A stretch of 58,291 bases of DNA, taken from the NCBI RefSeq assembly GCF_020164485.1, contig NZ_JAIQZA010000028.1, positions 1 through 58,291 of the forward strand, written 5' to 3'. This document shows positions 46,201 to 55,186 of the stretch, piece by piece. Within the stretch, counting starts at the first letter, position 1, and each line of letters begins with the position of its first letter. Source of the stretch: Salegentibacter tibetensis. GTDB lineage: Bacteria > Bacteroidota > Bacteroidia > Flavobacteriales > Flavobacteriaceae. A program made the translations under genes and the position numbers. A model generated the notes under the pieces. The model saw nothing but the letters and a program-made list of their open reading frames with translations, was not told the origin of the DNA and did not search any database.

Positions 46201-46342
46201 TATAGCTTTGTTAAAAAGAAAAATGAACGTTTTAGAGAGGCAGTTAACTGAAAAAGTCAGTGAGTTGTACGGTCTCACGCAAGATGACGTTAGAACTGTA
46301 GAAGAAGATCAAACATTTACCGCGGATTTAGTAGTGAAATAA
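43265..46342 (+). CDS. Type IIG (Eco57I-like) restriction-modification enzyme, nuclease plus methyltransferase
   Basis: A 1025-residue fused enzyme. Residues 1-150 form an HsdR_N-like nuclease with NPDYTLRI and FVEVKKP (near residue 88, the PD-(D/E)xK set). Residues about 370-600 form an N6-adenine methyltransferase with LDMCCGSGTF (motif I, near 381) and NPPYVR (motif IV, near 540). The C-terminal part has the target-recognition pattern. Length and arrangement are like R.Eco57I. A separate methyltransferase gene follows 3 bases later. Confidence 0.85.
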   Translation: MSIEKLVQDYESDRQNCLKTTYNETQLRNDFIDRFLKCLGWDVDNEKRRTQYLREVLQEEPIEVEDEDYKKNPDYTLRINGSRKLFVEVKKPSVKISEKSNPAFQIRRYGWNANMMVSVLTNFEYLVIYDCRYKPIYQDNHLVARYKIFHYTEYAEKFEEIEELISYGSVNAGNLEDLFSNFGPETQTFDEYFLEQIERWRSLLANTAVEKNNSLDEEKVNFLIQRLINRIIFLRICEDRRIEKFETLRKVKSYEELKKLFQISDEKFNSGLFDFIEDTLSLNVEIDSSVLIEIFKELYYPLSPYDFSVVDPTILSQIYERFLGSRIAMEEDRVVSIVQEPEVSASSGVVPTPKIVVEQIVRDTLSPVLNQKDDLENLKVLDMCCGSGTFLLSAYDYLMEYFLKKLTQGEPGNGELISENSSGTFRLTLQAKRLILTKTLYGVDINPYATEVTKFSLSLKLLEEENEASIRDFRETYGDKVLPNLSNSIKCGNSLVDSNFFNYMPEALDDDELLRKINPLDWEDEFPFLKNNKFDAIIGNPPYVRIQNMVRYISEEVKFYQSQKSSYIVAAKESPDKYYVFIQKALGLLNDRGYLGYIVPHKFFILKGGKSLRNFITSNSYLSKISHFGVTQVFPGRSTYTAILIIQKAKTDHTLFRRIQKITPEVLDTSSSYVSYETAEFDSEPWIFVSPAIQKVFNKLETKAVQPLDTFAEVSVGVQTSANPVYIFIPTAETDETYTFKYKKKEYSIEKKLCLPVIFKTKFDLFDTAEAAARLIFPYMITDEGTFLIDEEDLKKTFPLGYAYLCDQKEQLLDRKVSGKKIMEHYELAKKTNKESPVIWYQFGRSQSLNRFHDAPKLVWSVMKQRAPYAYDANNLQYTGGGNGPHYGLLVRDEYKQYSLFFFLGILAHPVIERMVQAGASEFQGAYYSHGKQFIKNIPVPEINFGNQEEKTKHDTIVHTVENLIATKLEIKRNAYGNNIALLKRKMNVLERQLTEKVSELYGLTQDDVRTVEEDQTFTADLVVK

Positions 46343-46345
46343 GCA

Positions 46346-48010
46346 ATGGCAAAGGAGCAACCTAGCAAACAAAAACTTAGGGGAGGATATTATACTCCCC
46401 AGCCAATTACCGATTTTTTATGTCGTTGGTGTATCGATGAAAACAGTCAACATATTTTGGAACCAAGTAGTGGAGACGGCAATTTTTTGTCGGCTGCAGT
46501 ACGCAGGCTTCAAGAGTTGGGAGTTAATTCCGAAGAGATTTCCAATCGACTGCAAGGAATAGAATTATTAAGTGAGGAAGCCGTCAAGGCTTCTGAACGA
46601 CTTCGGGATATGAGAGTCGATCCCGTAAACATTATAAATACGGGAGATTTTTTTCACTTCATAGCAAACCACCCTAATCAACGATATGATGCGGTTATAG
46701 GTAACCCCCCTTTTATAAGATATCAGAATTTCCCCCAGGAACATCGGGATGTTGCCATTGACATGATGAAAGATCTGGGTTTAAAACCTAATAAACTTAC
46801 CAATATTTGGGTTCCCTTTCTGGTTCTCTCTGCACATTTATTAAATGATGAGGGTAAGATGGCCATGGTGATTCCGGCTGAGCTTTTTCAAGTTAAATAT
46901 GCGGCCGAGACGAGAATATTTCTCTCCGAGATTTTTGAAAGGCTCACCATCATTTCATTTAAAAGATTGGTTTTCGACCATATTCAACAAGAAGTGATAT
47001 TATTGCTTGGAGAACGAAATGTGGAAAGTCAACGAGGTATTCGTGCAATTGAGCTGGATGGTCTCGATGATTTGGAAAACTTAAACCTGGAGCAACTTCA
47101 TCAAACACCCGTAAAATCCATTGATCATGCTTCTGAGAAGTGGACCAAATACTTTTTGGAGGAGAATGAAATCCAACTGTTAAAGGAATTAAAACAAGAT
47201 CCGCGCGTCATAACCTGTGGAGATATTATGGAGGTGGATGTAGGATTGGTAACCGGTAGAAATGCCTTTTTTATGTTGCAAAAAGATCAGGTTGATACTT
47301 GGCAGTTGAGTAAAAATACTAATCCTGTGGTTAGCCGATCAAATCAATTGAAGGGAATTAGGTTTAGTGAGGAAGACTTTACGGAGATTTCAGGGACCCA
47401 GCAGTCGGTTCACCTTTTTATTCCGCCCAATGAAGCTTTAGAAAAGCTATCCCCGGCTGCACAGAATTATATTCATTACGGAGAAAAAAATGATTTTCAT
47501 ACAGGTTATAAAACACGTATTCGAAAGCGTTGGTATGTCACACCCTCCTTATGGATTCCGGATGGATTTGCGCTGCGGCAAATACATGACTATCCCAAAT
47601 TAATTTTAAATGAAACCGGAGCATCAGCTACCGATACAATTCACCGTATACGTTTTAAAAAGAATATTAATGGTCGTTTGGTTTCAGCTTTGTTTTTAAA
47701 TTCTTTATCCTTTGCATTTTCAGAAATTACCGGAAGGAGTTATGGAGGAGGGGTGATGACTTTTGAACCTACGGAAATTGAGGAAATCGCCATTCCTCAA
47801 ATTGCGGACCTGCCTTTGGATTTTGAAGAAATTGATCAGCTTATAAGAAAACGTCGCATTGAAGACGTCTTGGATATAGTGGATGAAGCTTTTTTAATCG
47901 GTTATCATGGTTTTTCAAAAGATGAAGTAAACCGGTTAAGAGATATATGGCGTAAATTATCCCAACGCAGGATACAGCGGAAAAGAAGAAAACCTAAAGC
48001 CAATAGTTAA
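46346..48010 (+). CDS. Eco57I-like N6-adenine DNA methyltransferase
   Basis: A 554-residue class of methyltransferase with LEPSSGDGNF (motif I, near residue 38) and NPPFIR (motif IV, near 120), followed by a target-recognition domain and a basic C-terminus rich in Arg and Lys. The size matches M.Eco57I. It methylates the strand or site left unmodified by the type IIG enzyme. It lies 3 bases after that enzyme and 9 bases before gajA. Confidence 0.85.
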   Translation: MAKEQPSKQKLRGGYYTPQPITDFLCRWCIDENSQHILEPSSGDGNFLSAAVRRLQELGVNSEEISNRLQGIELLSEEAVKASERLRDMRVDPVNIINTGDFFHFIANHPNQRYDAVIGNPPFIRYQNFPQEHRDVAIDMMKDLGLKPNKLTNIWVPFLVLSAHLLNDEGKMAMVIPAELFQVKYAAETRIFLSEIFERLTIISFKRLVFDHIQQEVILLLGERNVESQRGIRAIELDGLDDLENLNLEQLHQTPVKSIDHASEKWTKYFLEENEIQLLKELKQDPRVITCGDIMEVDVGLVTGRNAFFMLQKDQVDTWQLSKNTNPVVSRSNQLKGIRFSEEDFTEISGTQQSVHLFIPPNEALEKLSPAAQNYIHYGEKNDFHTGYKTRIRKRWYVTPSLWIPDGFALRQIHDYPKLILNETGASATDTIHRIRFKKNINGRLVSALFLNSLSFAFSEITGRSYGGGVMTFEPTEIEEIAIPQIADLPLDFEEIDQLIRKRRIEDVLDIVDEAFLIGYHGFSKDEVNRLRDIWRKLSQRRIQRKRRKPKANS

Positions 48011-48019
48011 AGCCGTATT

Positions 48020-50119
48020 ATGGAAATAAGTAAAATAGAGGTTAATAATTACAGATTGTTGAAAGATTTTTCGATAGATATGGAAGATAAGCTCTCTCTA
48101 ATTATCGGGAAGAACAATACTGGTAAAACATCCATTTTATCTATTCTTTCTAAGTTTTTAAAAGAAGCGAAGCCAAACTTTCGTTATGATGATTTCAATA
48201 TTGATTTTAAAGGAAAATTGGAAGAATTGATTAAGGAAGAAGTTGAGGAAGAGACATATGGATTTCAGGGTGTCAGACTACGCATTTTCATCAGTTATAC
48301 CAAAAAGGATAACCTAAAGAATATCAGTCAAGTGATGATGGATCTGGATCCAGAGAATAATACGGTAGTTTTAGATTTTACTTATCAGCTGGATTATAGC
48401 GCTTTATTAAAACTTAAAAGCGATTATGCTGAATTTGAACAAAAAGAAGTTCAAAAAAAATCAGAAAAGGAAGAAAAGAATGAGCCATATCAGGTAAGAT
48501 CTATCACGGATTTCCTTAAAAAATTTCATGCACTTTATTTTAAGGTAGGTAAATATTCCCTATTATTTGATCGGGATTCAGAAAAAGTCATTACCAAAGA
48601 TTTTATTGATTTAAATGAGGATAATTTCAAGGTTCAAGACCTTATAAATTTTCAATACATTAGTGCCAAACGTGGGGTAACCAATACAGAATCAAACCGC
48701 ACATTATCCGGTCAAACTTCTAGAATTTATAACCGATCTGCGCCGAATGAAGATCAATTGAAAAAAATTGAGGAATTCCAGGATAAATTATCTCAAACGG
48801 ATGTAGATCTGAGTGAAATTTATAAAGACTTATTTAGTTCTATTCTTGAAAAAATAAAACTTTTTGGCGGTTTGAGGGCCGAGGAAAGTGAAATTGACAT
48901 CATCTCATCCCTACAGCATCGTGAATTGTTGGAGGGGAATACCACTGTGGTTTACAAACATGATGACACGAATCAACTACCCGAAAGTTATAATGGTTTA
49001 GGCTATTTGAATTTAATAAGCATGATTTTTGAAATTGAGATCTTGGTCGAAGAATTCAAGAGAAAACAAGATGAGCGACCTTCGGATATCAATTTACTCT
49101 TTATAGAAGAACCGGAAGCACATACGCATCCACAGATGCAATACGTTTTTATAAAAAACATAAAAAAATTGTTAGGTACGGGCATCGAGAAAGAAATTGA
49201 TGGTAATAAAAAAACTTGGCCTTTGCAATATGTTATAAGTACCCATTCTTCTCATATTGTAGCGGATAGTGATTTTGATGATATTAAATATTTAAAAAAA
49301 GAGAATAATAATATAATCGCAAAAAACCTGAAATCCCTTAAAATTATTTATGAAGATTCCAATCATTATCAATTTTTAAAACAATATTTGACCATTAGTC
49401 GAGCCGAAATATTTTTTGCGGATAAAGCCGTTTTAATAGAGGGAGATACCGAAAGAATTTTGGTGCCAACCTTAATGCGTAAAATTGACCTGGAGCAAAA
49501 ACTTCAATTTGCAAAGGCAAATCAAAAAGATACTAATTTGCCGTTATTATCTCAGAATATTTCTATTATTGAGGTGGGAGCTTATAGCCAAATATTTAAA
49601 AATTTTATTGAGTTCCTTGGTATAAAATCCTTGATCTTAACCGATATTGATTCGATCAAATCGGAGGATTCCGAGAAAAGTAAACCTAATACCACAGCAT
49701 GTACAGTGGTAGAAGGTTCGGGAACGAGTAATTCCGCTATAAACTATTATTTTAAAAATTGGTCTTGGGATAAAATTAAATCTGCTTCTATTGAAGATCG
49801 AACGCTTACATATGGTAAAGCAAGCCTACTAGTATCTTACCAATTAGAAGAGAAGGGCTATCATGCTCGTAGCTTTGAGGATGCTTTTATCCATATCAAT
49901 AAAAAATTTATTAATGAAAACATCGAAAATTTTCGAGGTATTAAGAATCGACCAGATTTTAAAGATAAAGGAAATAATGCTTACGTTTTGGCAGACAAGT
50001 GCATAGCAAAAAAAACACACTTTGCGTTGGATATTATTTACCACAGTAATAAAAAGTTTAGTAACTGGTCAATTCCTCATTATATAAAAGAAGGTTTATT
50101 ATGGCTAAAGACAGAGTAG
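48020..50119 (+). CDS. gajA: Gabija protein GajA (OLD-family nuclease with TOPRIM)
   Basis: A 699-residue protein with an ABC-type ATPase (Walker A GKNNTGKTS near residue 30, Walker B INLLFIEEPEAH near 350) followed by a TOPRIM nuclease (VLIEGDTER near residue 475 and TDID near 541). This is the OLD-family layout of GajA, the sequence-specific nuclease of the Gabija anti-phage system. It is longer than the typical GajA (about 580 residues). It overlaps the helicase gene by 19 bases and lies just downstream of the methyltransferase gene. Confidence 0.85.
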   Translation: MEISKIEVNNYRLLKDFSIDMEDKLSLIIGKNNTGKTSILSILSKFLKEAKPNFRYDDFNIDFKGKLEELIKEEVEEETYGFQGVRLRIFISYTKKDNLKNISQVMMDLDPENNTVVLDFTYQLDYSALLKLKSDYAEFEQKEVQKKSEKEEKNEPYQVRSITDFLKKFHALYFKVGKYSLLFDRDSEKVITKDFIDLNEDNFKVQDLINFQYISAKRGVTNTESNRTLSGQTSRIYNRSAPNEDQLKKIEEFQDKLSQTDVDLSEIYKDLFSSILEKIKLFGGLRAEESEIDIISSLQHRELLEGNTTVVYKHDDTNQLPESYNGLGYLNLISMIFEIEILVEEFKRKQDERPSDINLLFIEEPEAHTHPQMQYVFIKNIKKLLGTGIEKEIDGNKKTWPLQYVISTHSSHIVADSDFDDIKYLKKENNNIIAKNLKSLKIIYEDSNHYQFLKQYLTISRAEIFFADKAVLIEGDTERILVPTLMRKIDLEQKLQFAKANQKDTNLPLLSQNISIIEVGAYSQIFKNFIEFLGIKSLILTDIDSIKSEDSEKSKPNTTACTVVEGSGTSNSAINYYFKNWSWDKIKSASIEDRTLTYGKASLLVSYQLEEKGYHARSFEDAFIHINKKFINENIENFRGIKNRPDFKDKGNNAYVLADKCIAKKTHFALDIIYHSNKKFSNWSIPHYIKEGLLWLKTE

Positions 50120-52008
50120 CGCTAGAACCGGAAGTACAGAAAATATTTGGAGCTATTGATAAAGGAGAGAATTTCTTGCTCAGTGGGGGTGCAGGGAGTG
50201 GAAAAACCTATTCTTTGGTACAGGTTATTAGACAAATCTTTATTGAGCAGCCTTCAGCAAACATTGCTTGTATTACGTACACCAATGCTGCAGTAAAAGA
50301 AATTGAAGATCGTGTCTCTTATGCCAATTTGCAAGTATCAACTATACATGATTTTATATGGGATATCATTAAACATTTTCAAAAAGAGCTGAAAAAAAGT
50401 TTAATAAAAATTCTCAATGATAATGCAATAGGGATATCAATAAGCGGATTAAAAAATGTTCCGGAGGATTATTTTGATGATAATCCTATAAATTATAAAG
50501 AGTATTTGCGACTTCAAGAAGGAATAATTTCTCATGATGAAGTATTATTGATTGCTCATGAGATGTTTAGTAACTATTCGCGGTTAAGCGATATCTTAAA
50601 GGATCGATTTCAATTTGTTCTGGTTGATGAGTACCAGGATACAGACAAAGCTATCATAGAAATACTCTTAGTTCATTTAAAACAAAGCAACAAAAAAAAC
50701 ATAATTGGATTCTTTGGTGATACAATGCAATCGATCTATGATAATACTATCGGTGATTTAAGTGATTACAAGGAACATATTATTCATATCAAAAAAGTAC
50801 AAAACCGTAGGAATCCCAAAAAAATAATCGATTTGGCTAATATCTTAAGGACCGATGAAATTGAACAGGAGCCGTCCAAAGATTTAGATGCACCAAATAT
50901 GGAAAATGGTAAAATACAGGAGGGGCAGTTACTATTTTTATATTCTAACAATCCTAATATTACAAATATTAAGACCTACCTGCATGAGCAATATGACTGG
51001 AACTTTGAAAATGTAAAACATACAAAGGAATTAAATTTAACCCACAATCTTATTGCTGAGAAGGCTGGTTTTCAAACCTTGATTAATATCTATGATGGTG
51101 ATGCTATCGTTAAATACAGAGACCGAATTAAAGCCTACATTAAGGATTATAATGTAAATGAAGATTTTTCCGAAAAAACTTTCGGCGAGGTGCTCGATTA
51201 TTTAGAAGAACTCGTATTGGACAAGGATAAATTTAGGATCCGCCCAACCGCCAGTATGAAACCTTTTATGGAAGAGCATCCTCGGCAACTGGCCAGAGCT
51301 AAAGCTTTATCCTATGAAGTTTTTAGGAAGATGTACTTCAGCAAGGATCAATTAATCGATGATAAAAAGCAGTCTGTAAACGAGGAATCTAAAAAGGGAT
51401 CAAAAAGGGATCGCCTGATTCAACACTTGTTTCGTATTCAACAAACTATTGATTTATATTCCAAGGGGCGCTTTAACGAATTTCTGAAAATTACTGATTA
51501 TCGATTTAAAATTAATTACGTAAAGGATAAAGAAGAACTAAAGACACATATAGAGGCTTTAGTTCAAGTAGGTGATAAAAGTATAGAAACCATACTTAAG
51601 GAGGCTCATACCTCAGGAATTTGTATTATTGACGATCGTTTAGAAGAGTTTAAATTGAAAAATAAATATCTCTACGATCGTGTTATGGAAGTCCCTTTTA
51701 AGGAGTTTCAAAAGGTTTATAATTATTTAGAAGGAAAAACGCCCTTTACCACTCAACACAAGACAAAAGGAGCAGAATTTGATAATGTATTTGTTATATT
51801 GGATAATGGACGATGGAATAATTACAATTTTGAGAATTTATTCTTAGAAAAAGGATCTCCATCTGTACTCGATAGGACGCAAAAATTGTTTTATGTATGT
51901 TGTACAAGAGCTAAAAAACGGTTAGGTATTTTTTATTATAAACCTAGTGAAGATGTTTTGACAGTTGCTAAGAATTGGTTTGGAAAAGAGAATGTTATTT
52001 CAGTATAA
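50101..52008 (+). CDS. gajB: Gabija protein GajB (UvrD-like helicase)
   Basis: A 635-residue SF1 helicase-like protein with Walker A GGAGSGKTYS near residue 30, Walker B VLVDEYQDTDK near 175, TQHKTKGAEFDNV near 555, and FYVCCTRAKKRL near 598. GajB senses DNA ends and nucleotide state and activates or helps GajA. It overlaps gajA by 19 bases and forms the last gene of the block. It is somewhat longer than typical GajB (about 500 residues). Confidence 0.85.
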   Translation: MAKDRVALEPEVQKIFGAIDKGENFLLSGGAGSGKTYSLVQVIRQIFIEQPSANIACITYTNAAVKEIEDRVSYANLQVSTIHDFIWDIIKHFQKELKKSLIKILNDNAIGISISGLKNVPEDYFDDNPINYKEYLRLQEGIISHDEVLLIAHEMFSNYSRLSDILKDRFQFVLVDEYQDTDKAIIEILLVHLKQSNKKNIIGFFGDTMQSIYDNTIGDLSDYKEHIIHIKKVQNRRNPKKIIDLANILRTDEIEQEPSKDLDAPNMENGKIQEGQLLFLYSNNPNITNIKTYLHEQYDWNFENVKHTKELNLTHNLIAEKAGFQTLINIYDGDAIVKYRDRIKAYIKDYNVNEDFSEKTFGEVLDYLEELVLDKDKFRIRPTASMKPFMEEHPRQLARAKALSYEVFRKMYFSKDQLIDDKKQSVNEESKKGSKRDRLIQHLFRIQQTIDLYSKGRFNEFLKITDYRFKINYVKDKEELKTHIEALVQVGDKSIETILKEAHTSGICIIDDRLEEFKLKNKYLYDRVMEVPFKEFQKVYNYLEGKTPFTTQHKTKGAEFDNVFVILDNGRWNNYNFENLFLEKGSPSVLDRTQKLFYVCCTRAKKRLGIFYYKPSEDVLTVAKNWFGKENVISV

Positions 52009-52535
52009 TAGGTCTGGAACTATTAGAAAATAAAAAGATCTCTTTTGAAATATAGAAAAAACATTATCGAATTTCGAGGTGGTGGTATTAGAACAATGAA
52101 GCTTTCTACCCGGTATGGCACCACGGAAAATATAGTCTGTAGTGCGGGAATCAAATAATATTTAAAAAATTGCTATTTTATCGTAGCCGTTGAAATAACT
52201 CATTCTTGGTTAACTAAGAAAAGAGCGGGTGTAGACTCCCGCGTTCGTGTCACATAACTAAGCTCCGGGTGAGACGGAGCTTAGTTGCAGATTAATATCA
52301 GATAACGCCGTCCTTATCAGCCGAAAGTTGCCCCCATCATCTGCTAGGTGTTGGCCACTCCTTAACCGCTATCTTCAACTTAGGATAAATATAATAATTT
52401 TCACTAAATAGTTTTTATATGTTTTTCTTAGATCAGAAATAAGAGAAGCAGAACATATATTCAGCCCAAGCCCATGTAATAGCCAGATTTTTCTTAAGTA
52501 AATTAATTTCGATTACAGCTATTTATCACCCTTAT
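52009..52535. other. Non-coding gap after gajB with two hairpins
   Basis: No gene was recognised. A first hairpin, GCGGG (52225-52229) facing CCCGC (52238-52242), precedes a strong second one (AACTAAGCTCCG at 52256-52267 facing CGGAGCTTAGTT at 52275-52286, loop of 7). Neither has a T-run, so they may be recombination or processing sites rather than terminators. A weak trace of the attC-like family (GTAGTGCGGG, CGTAGCCGTTG) is near 52140-52190. Confidence 0.45.
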
Positions 52536-53741
52536 TTAGAAATTGATTACACTATCCAGTGCCTCATCAGCTTCTTTGTGAATAAAATTTGCTTGATAAT
52601 TTATGGTGGTAGTTACAGAGGAATGTCGGTAAAGTTTTTGTAGCATTTGAATGGGAATTTTATCACCAGAAATATTTCCAAAGCTGTGACGGGCGATATG
52701 CATGCTCATTTTCTTCTTTATCTTCAGTTTTGATGCCACCCTTTTTAGGAGTCGGTTTAAGTTTCTGTTTACACTTTGGGTTCTTATGGAAACTCTATGG
52801 GTATCGGATAAGTCTGTGTCTTTGAGATAATCAAAAATCAAATCCTGATGGGACTCTTTCTTTCGATAATGTTTGAATATAGCTTCAGCCTTTTCCGGTG
52901 TTTTAAGGGTTACCAGTTTACTGTTTTTGTTCATCCGGTACATTAGCCTACCATCATTAAAATCTGACCATTTTAATTTTAACACATCACCCACTCTGAT
53001 TCCGGCAAAATAAAAACTGATTAGCCATACGTGCACTGCTTTTTGCTGAGGTTCGGTCAGGCCGGTAGCATTTTCCAGGCGTTGTATTTCCTTATGGTTT
53101 AATCCAATTTTTTGGGTTTCTGGAATTTTGATCTGAATTTTTCCTTTTCCGAAGGGATACATGCCTCTGTCAACTAAAGACTCAGATATCGCAAGATTGT
53201 AAATAGTACGTATTAAAATCAGATAGTTAACTACCGTTCGGGGTGAGCGCTTTTTATCGTGAAGTAAATAAGCTTCAAATTTTTTAAGAAGCGAAACAGT
53301 TATCTCACTAAAGCCTAATTCGTTCTTCTTTAGAAATTTTTTTAGCTTTTTTAAACGTCCTACCTCAGTATCATATTGATGATGTCTGTTCCTGTTTTTT
53401 AAATTTTCTAGATGCTTATCTGCTATTTCAAAAAAATCGACTTTTTTATTCTGAGTGATTTTTCTTTTTATGGATCTAACGTTTTGGTATTCTTCACTGC
53501 TTTCAGCTTCGAGGACTTTCTTATTTGCTTCGGCAATTTTCGATATAATAAAATTGTTGATGTAATTGGCATTAGGATGTTTTTTCCTCACACACCTATT
53601 TGTTTTATCCCAGTATTTTTCTTCAATATACTGACCGGTACCCAGAAACGTACTTTTTCTGTCTTTTGTAATCCTAATTGCTATCGGAAATTTATTTTCT
53701 GAGTTCTTTTTTTTACGTAAAACTGCTCTAATGGTTGCCAT
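52536..53741 (-). CDS. int: Tyrosine recombinase (integrase) of the island
   Basis: A 401-residue integrase of the Bacteroidetes type: N-terminal arm-binding domain, SAM-like core-binding domain (residues about 105-190), and catalytic domain with R in FYFAGIRVGDVLKLKWSDF, HIARHSF, the later YRHSS histidine and the tyrosine in INYQANF. All catalytic residues appear intact. It lies 160 bases from the tRNA-Met 3' fragment, the usual position of an island integrase beside its attachment site. Confidence 0.92.
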   Translation of the reverse strand: MATIRAVLRKKKNSENKFPIAIRITKDRKSTFLGTGQYIEEKYWDKTNRCVRKKHPNANYINNFIISKIAEANKKVLEAESSEEYQNVRSIKRKITQNKKVDFFEIADKHLENLKNRNRHHQYDTEVGRLKKLKKFLKKNELGFSEITVSLLKKFEAYLLHDKKRSPRTVVNYLILIRTIYNLAISESLVDRGMYPFGKGKIQIKIPETQKIGLNHKEIQRLENATGLTEPQQKAVHVWLISFYFAGIRVGDVLKLKWSDFNDGRLMYRMNKNSKLVTLKTPEKAEAIFKHYRKKESHQDLIFDYLKDTDLSDTHRVSIRTQSVNRNLNRLLKRVASKLKIKKKMSMHIARHSFGNISGDKIPIQMLQKLYRHSSVTTTINYQANFIHKEADEALDSVINF

Positions 53742-53903
53742 AATAAATACATTGAATTATAAATATAGTGAATTATGGGTACAACATAGGTACAACATTT
53801 ATTAGTTTCAAGCCTTATTTTTTAATATTGAAAAATATTAAGCTAATCATAAATCATTGAAAAACAAGGGTTTTAAGTGTATTTGTAGTGCGAAGGTTGA
53901 AAA

Positions 53904-53946
53904 CTCATAACCCGAAGGTCACTGGTTCGAGTCCAGTTCCCGCTAC
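53904..53946 (+). other. attR-like site: 3' half of tRNA-Met(CAU), cut at the anticodon loop
   Basis: Starting at the anticodon loop (CTCATAA, CAT at 53906-53908), the sequence continues as a normal tRNA 3' half: CCCGA, the TPsiC arm ACTGG-TTCGAGT-CCAGT, and an acceptor 3' strand ending CCCGCTAC. The sequence left of the loop cannot pair with the anticodon stem, so the 5' half is missing. Integrases commonly cut at the anticodon loop of tRNA targets. The intact gene and the island's other end should lie outside the window, to the left. Confidence 0.8.
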
Positions 53947-53957
53947 AAAGAAAAAAA

Positions 53958-53980
53958 CCACCTAAATCAGGTGGTTTTTT
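53958..53980 (+). terminator. Terminator after the tRNA-Met 3' half
   Basis: ACCACCT pairs with AGGTGGT across AAATC, followed by a T-run. It is the model for the similar stems at 54956, 56210 and 57557. Confidence 0.75.
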
Positions 53981-54068
53981 ATTTTATACATTTTATTTTC
54001 AGTGATTTAGATGGTTCGATTTCGTTTTCCTGTAAATAAGATTAATTAAATGGAAAACATCTAAATTC

Positions 54069-54776
54069 TTAGTTTTCAATTTCCAGGTCAGTAGCTAAAT
54101 CCAGGCCGTCCGCAACAATATCAAAAATATCAGAATTGTGTTCTTCACTTATCACTATTATACCATCCATATTTTTATTGGCACTTTCCATGTGCTCATC
54201 ACTAACTCCAGCAAACCAAACAGATGGGTCGAAGGTGATTTCAGCAATAGCCGATTGATTTTCGGTAAAAACTATTGTTCCTTCCCTTTCTACTTCGAAT
54301 TCTTCGTCTGAATTAAATTCAAAACGAACAGGATGTGTGGTTCCATCAGGGGATGTGTAAATACCGTTCAAAACAACCCCAGGTTCATCCGTCTCATCGG
54401 ATAGCTCTACTTCTATTTCTACTTCTTCATAAGTTCCTGCAGGAATTGCTATTGCCCTGATATCTGGTGTAGGAATTCCCGTAGCAAAATCTATCATAAC
54501 GATTCCTTCAAGTTCAAATTCAACAGAAGTAGAATCATTCTCCGTTTCAGCTTCATACTCCAATTCTGATATGGTAATAAATCCATCACTAAAAACAAAG
54601 TTGCCCCCAGAAGTTTGTTTATTAAATGAGGATGCCTGGGCATTTGCCTCAAAAGGGGATGTAACGGTATTAAAATTTATCGATAGTACTGGTTGTTTGG
54701 TAGAATCATCTGAACTACAAGCATAAAGGCCAACAACAAGTGTAATTGCCAGCAATTTTGAAAATAACTTTTTCAT
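54069..54776 (-). CDS. Exported lipoprotein, DUF4382-like
   Basis: A 235-residue lipoprotein with a lipobox ending LYAC (Cys near residue 20) and a beta-rich, acidic mature part (many Glu, Asp and Thr). The pattern of short strands resembles DUF4382-type surface proteins, which is a weak match. It sits alone between the tRNA-Met attachment site and a related remnant. Confidence 0.6.
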   Translation of the reverse strand: MKKLFSKLLAITLVVGLYACSSDDSTKQPVLSINFNTVTSPFEANAQASSFNKQTSGGNFVFSDGFITISELEYEAETENDSTSVEFELEGIVMIDFATGIPTPDIRAIAIPAGTYEEVEIEVELSDETDEPGVVLNGIYTSPDGTTHPVRFEFNSDEEFEVEREGTIVFTENQSAIAEITFDPSVWFAGVSDEHMESANKNMDGIIVISEEHNSDIFDIVADGLDLATDLEIEN

Positions 54777-54889
54777 ATTAATAGGTTTTAGATTAAGGGT
54801 ATTGACATTGATAAAGATAAGTTAATATCTTTTTATATAAGACAACTGAGATACACTTTACCCTACCCGTTTATGTTTCTTTGTTCAAT

Positions 54890-54983
54890 GTAGCGACCGC
54901 TACCAAATCTTGCATGAATTGATTCGATATTTCAATTTTACTCGCTACAAAGAGAAAAACCACCTATTTTGGGTGGTTTTTTT
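54890..54983 (+). repeat. Decayed tRNA-like 3' end plus terminator, copy 2
   Basis: GTAGCGA at 54890-54896 pairs perfectly with TCGCTAC at 54942-54948 as an acceptor stem. AATTGA and TCAATT enclose a TTCGATATT loop like a TPsiC arm. Then AAAGAGAAAAACCACC and GGGTGGTTTTTTT form a terminator as after the real tRNA-Met 3' half. A further T-arm-like TTGGTTCGAGTCC lies at 55023-55035. Confidence 0.55.
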
Positions 54984-55186
54984 ATTTTATACTATTCTTT
55001 TTTTGGACTTTACATTTCTTTTCTTGGTTCGAGTCCACTTCTTTTGTCAAAATAAAATCTCTGCATTGAGTTGCAGGAGATGTAGTTTATTCGTAGAATT
55101 TCTTCAGTTTTAGTTAGTAAAACTGGTAGTTATCAGAAATTATTATATTTAATTGATAATTAGTCAACTAACCAGAAAAAACTATT

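Noticed and set aside
53750-53903. A complete tRNA gene ending at 53946
   Set aside because: No acceptor 5' strand or D-arm is found upstream, and the sequence before the anticodon loop does not pair with the 3' anticodon stem.
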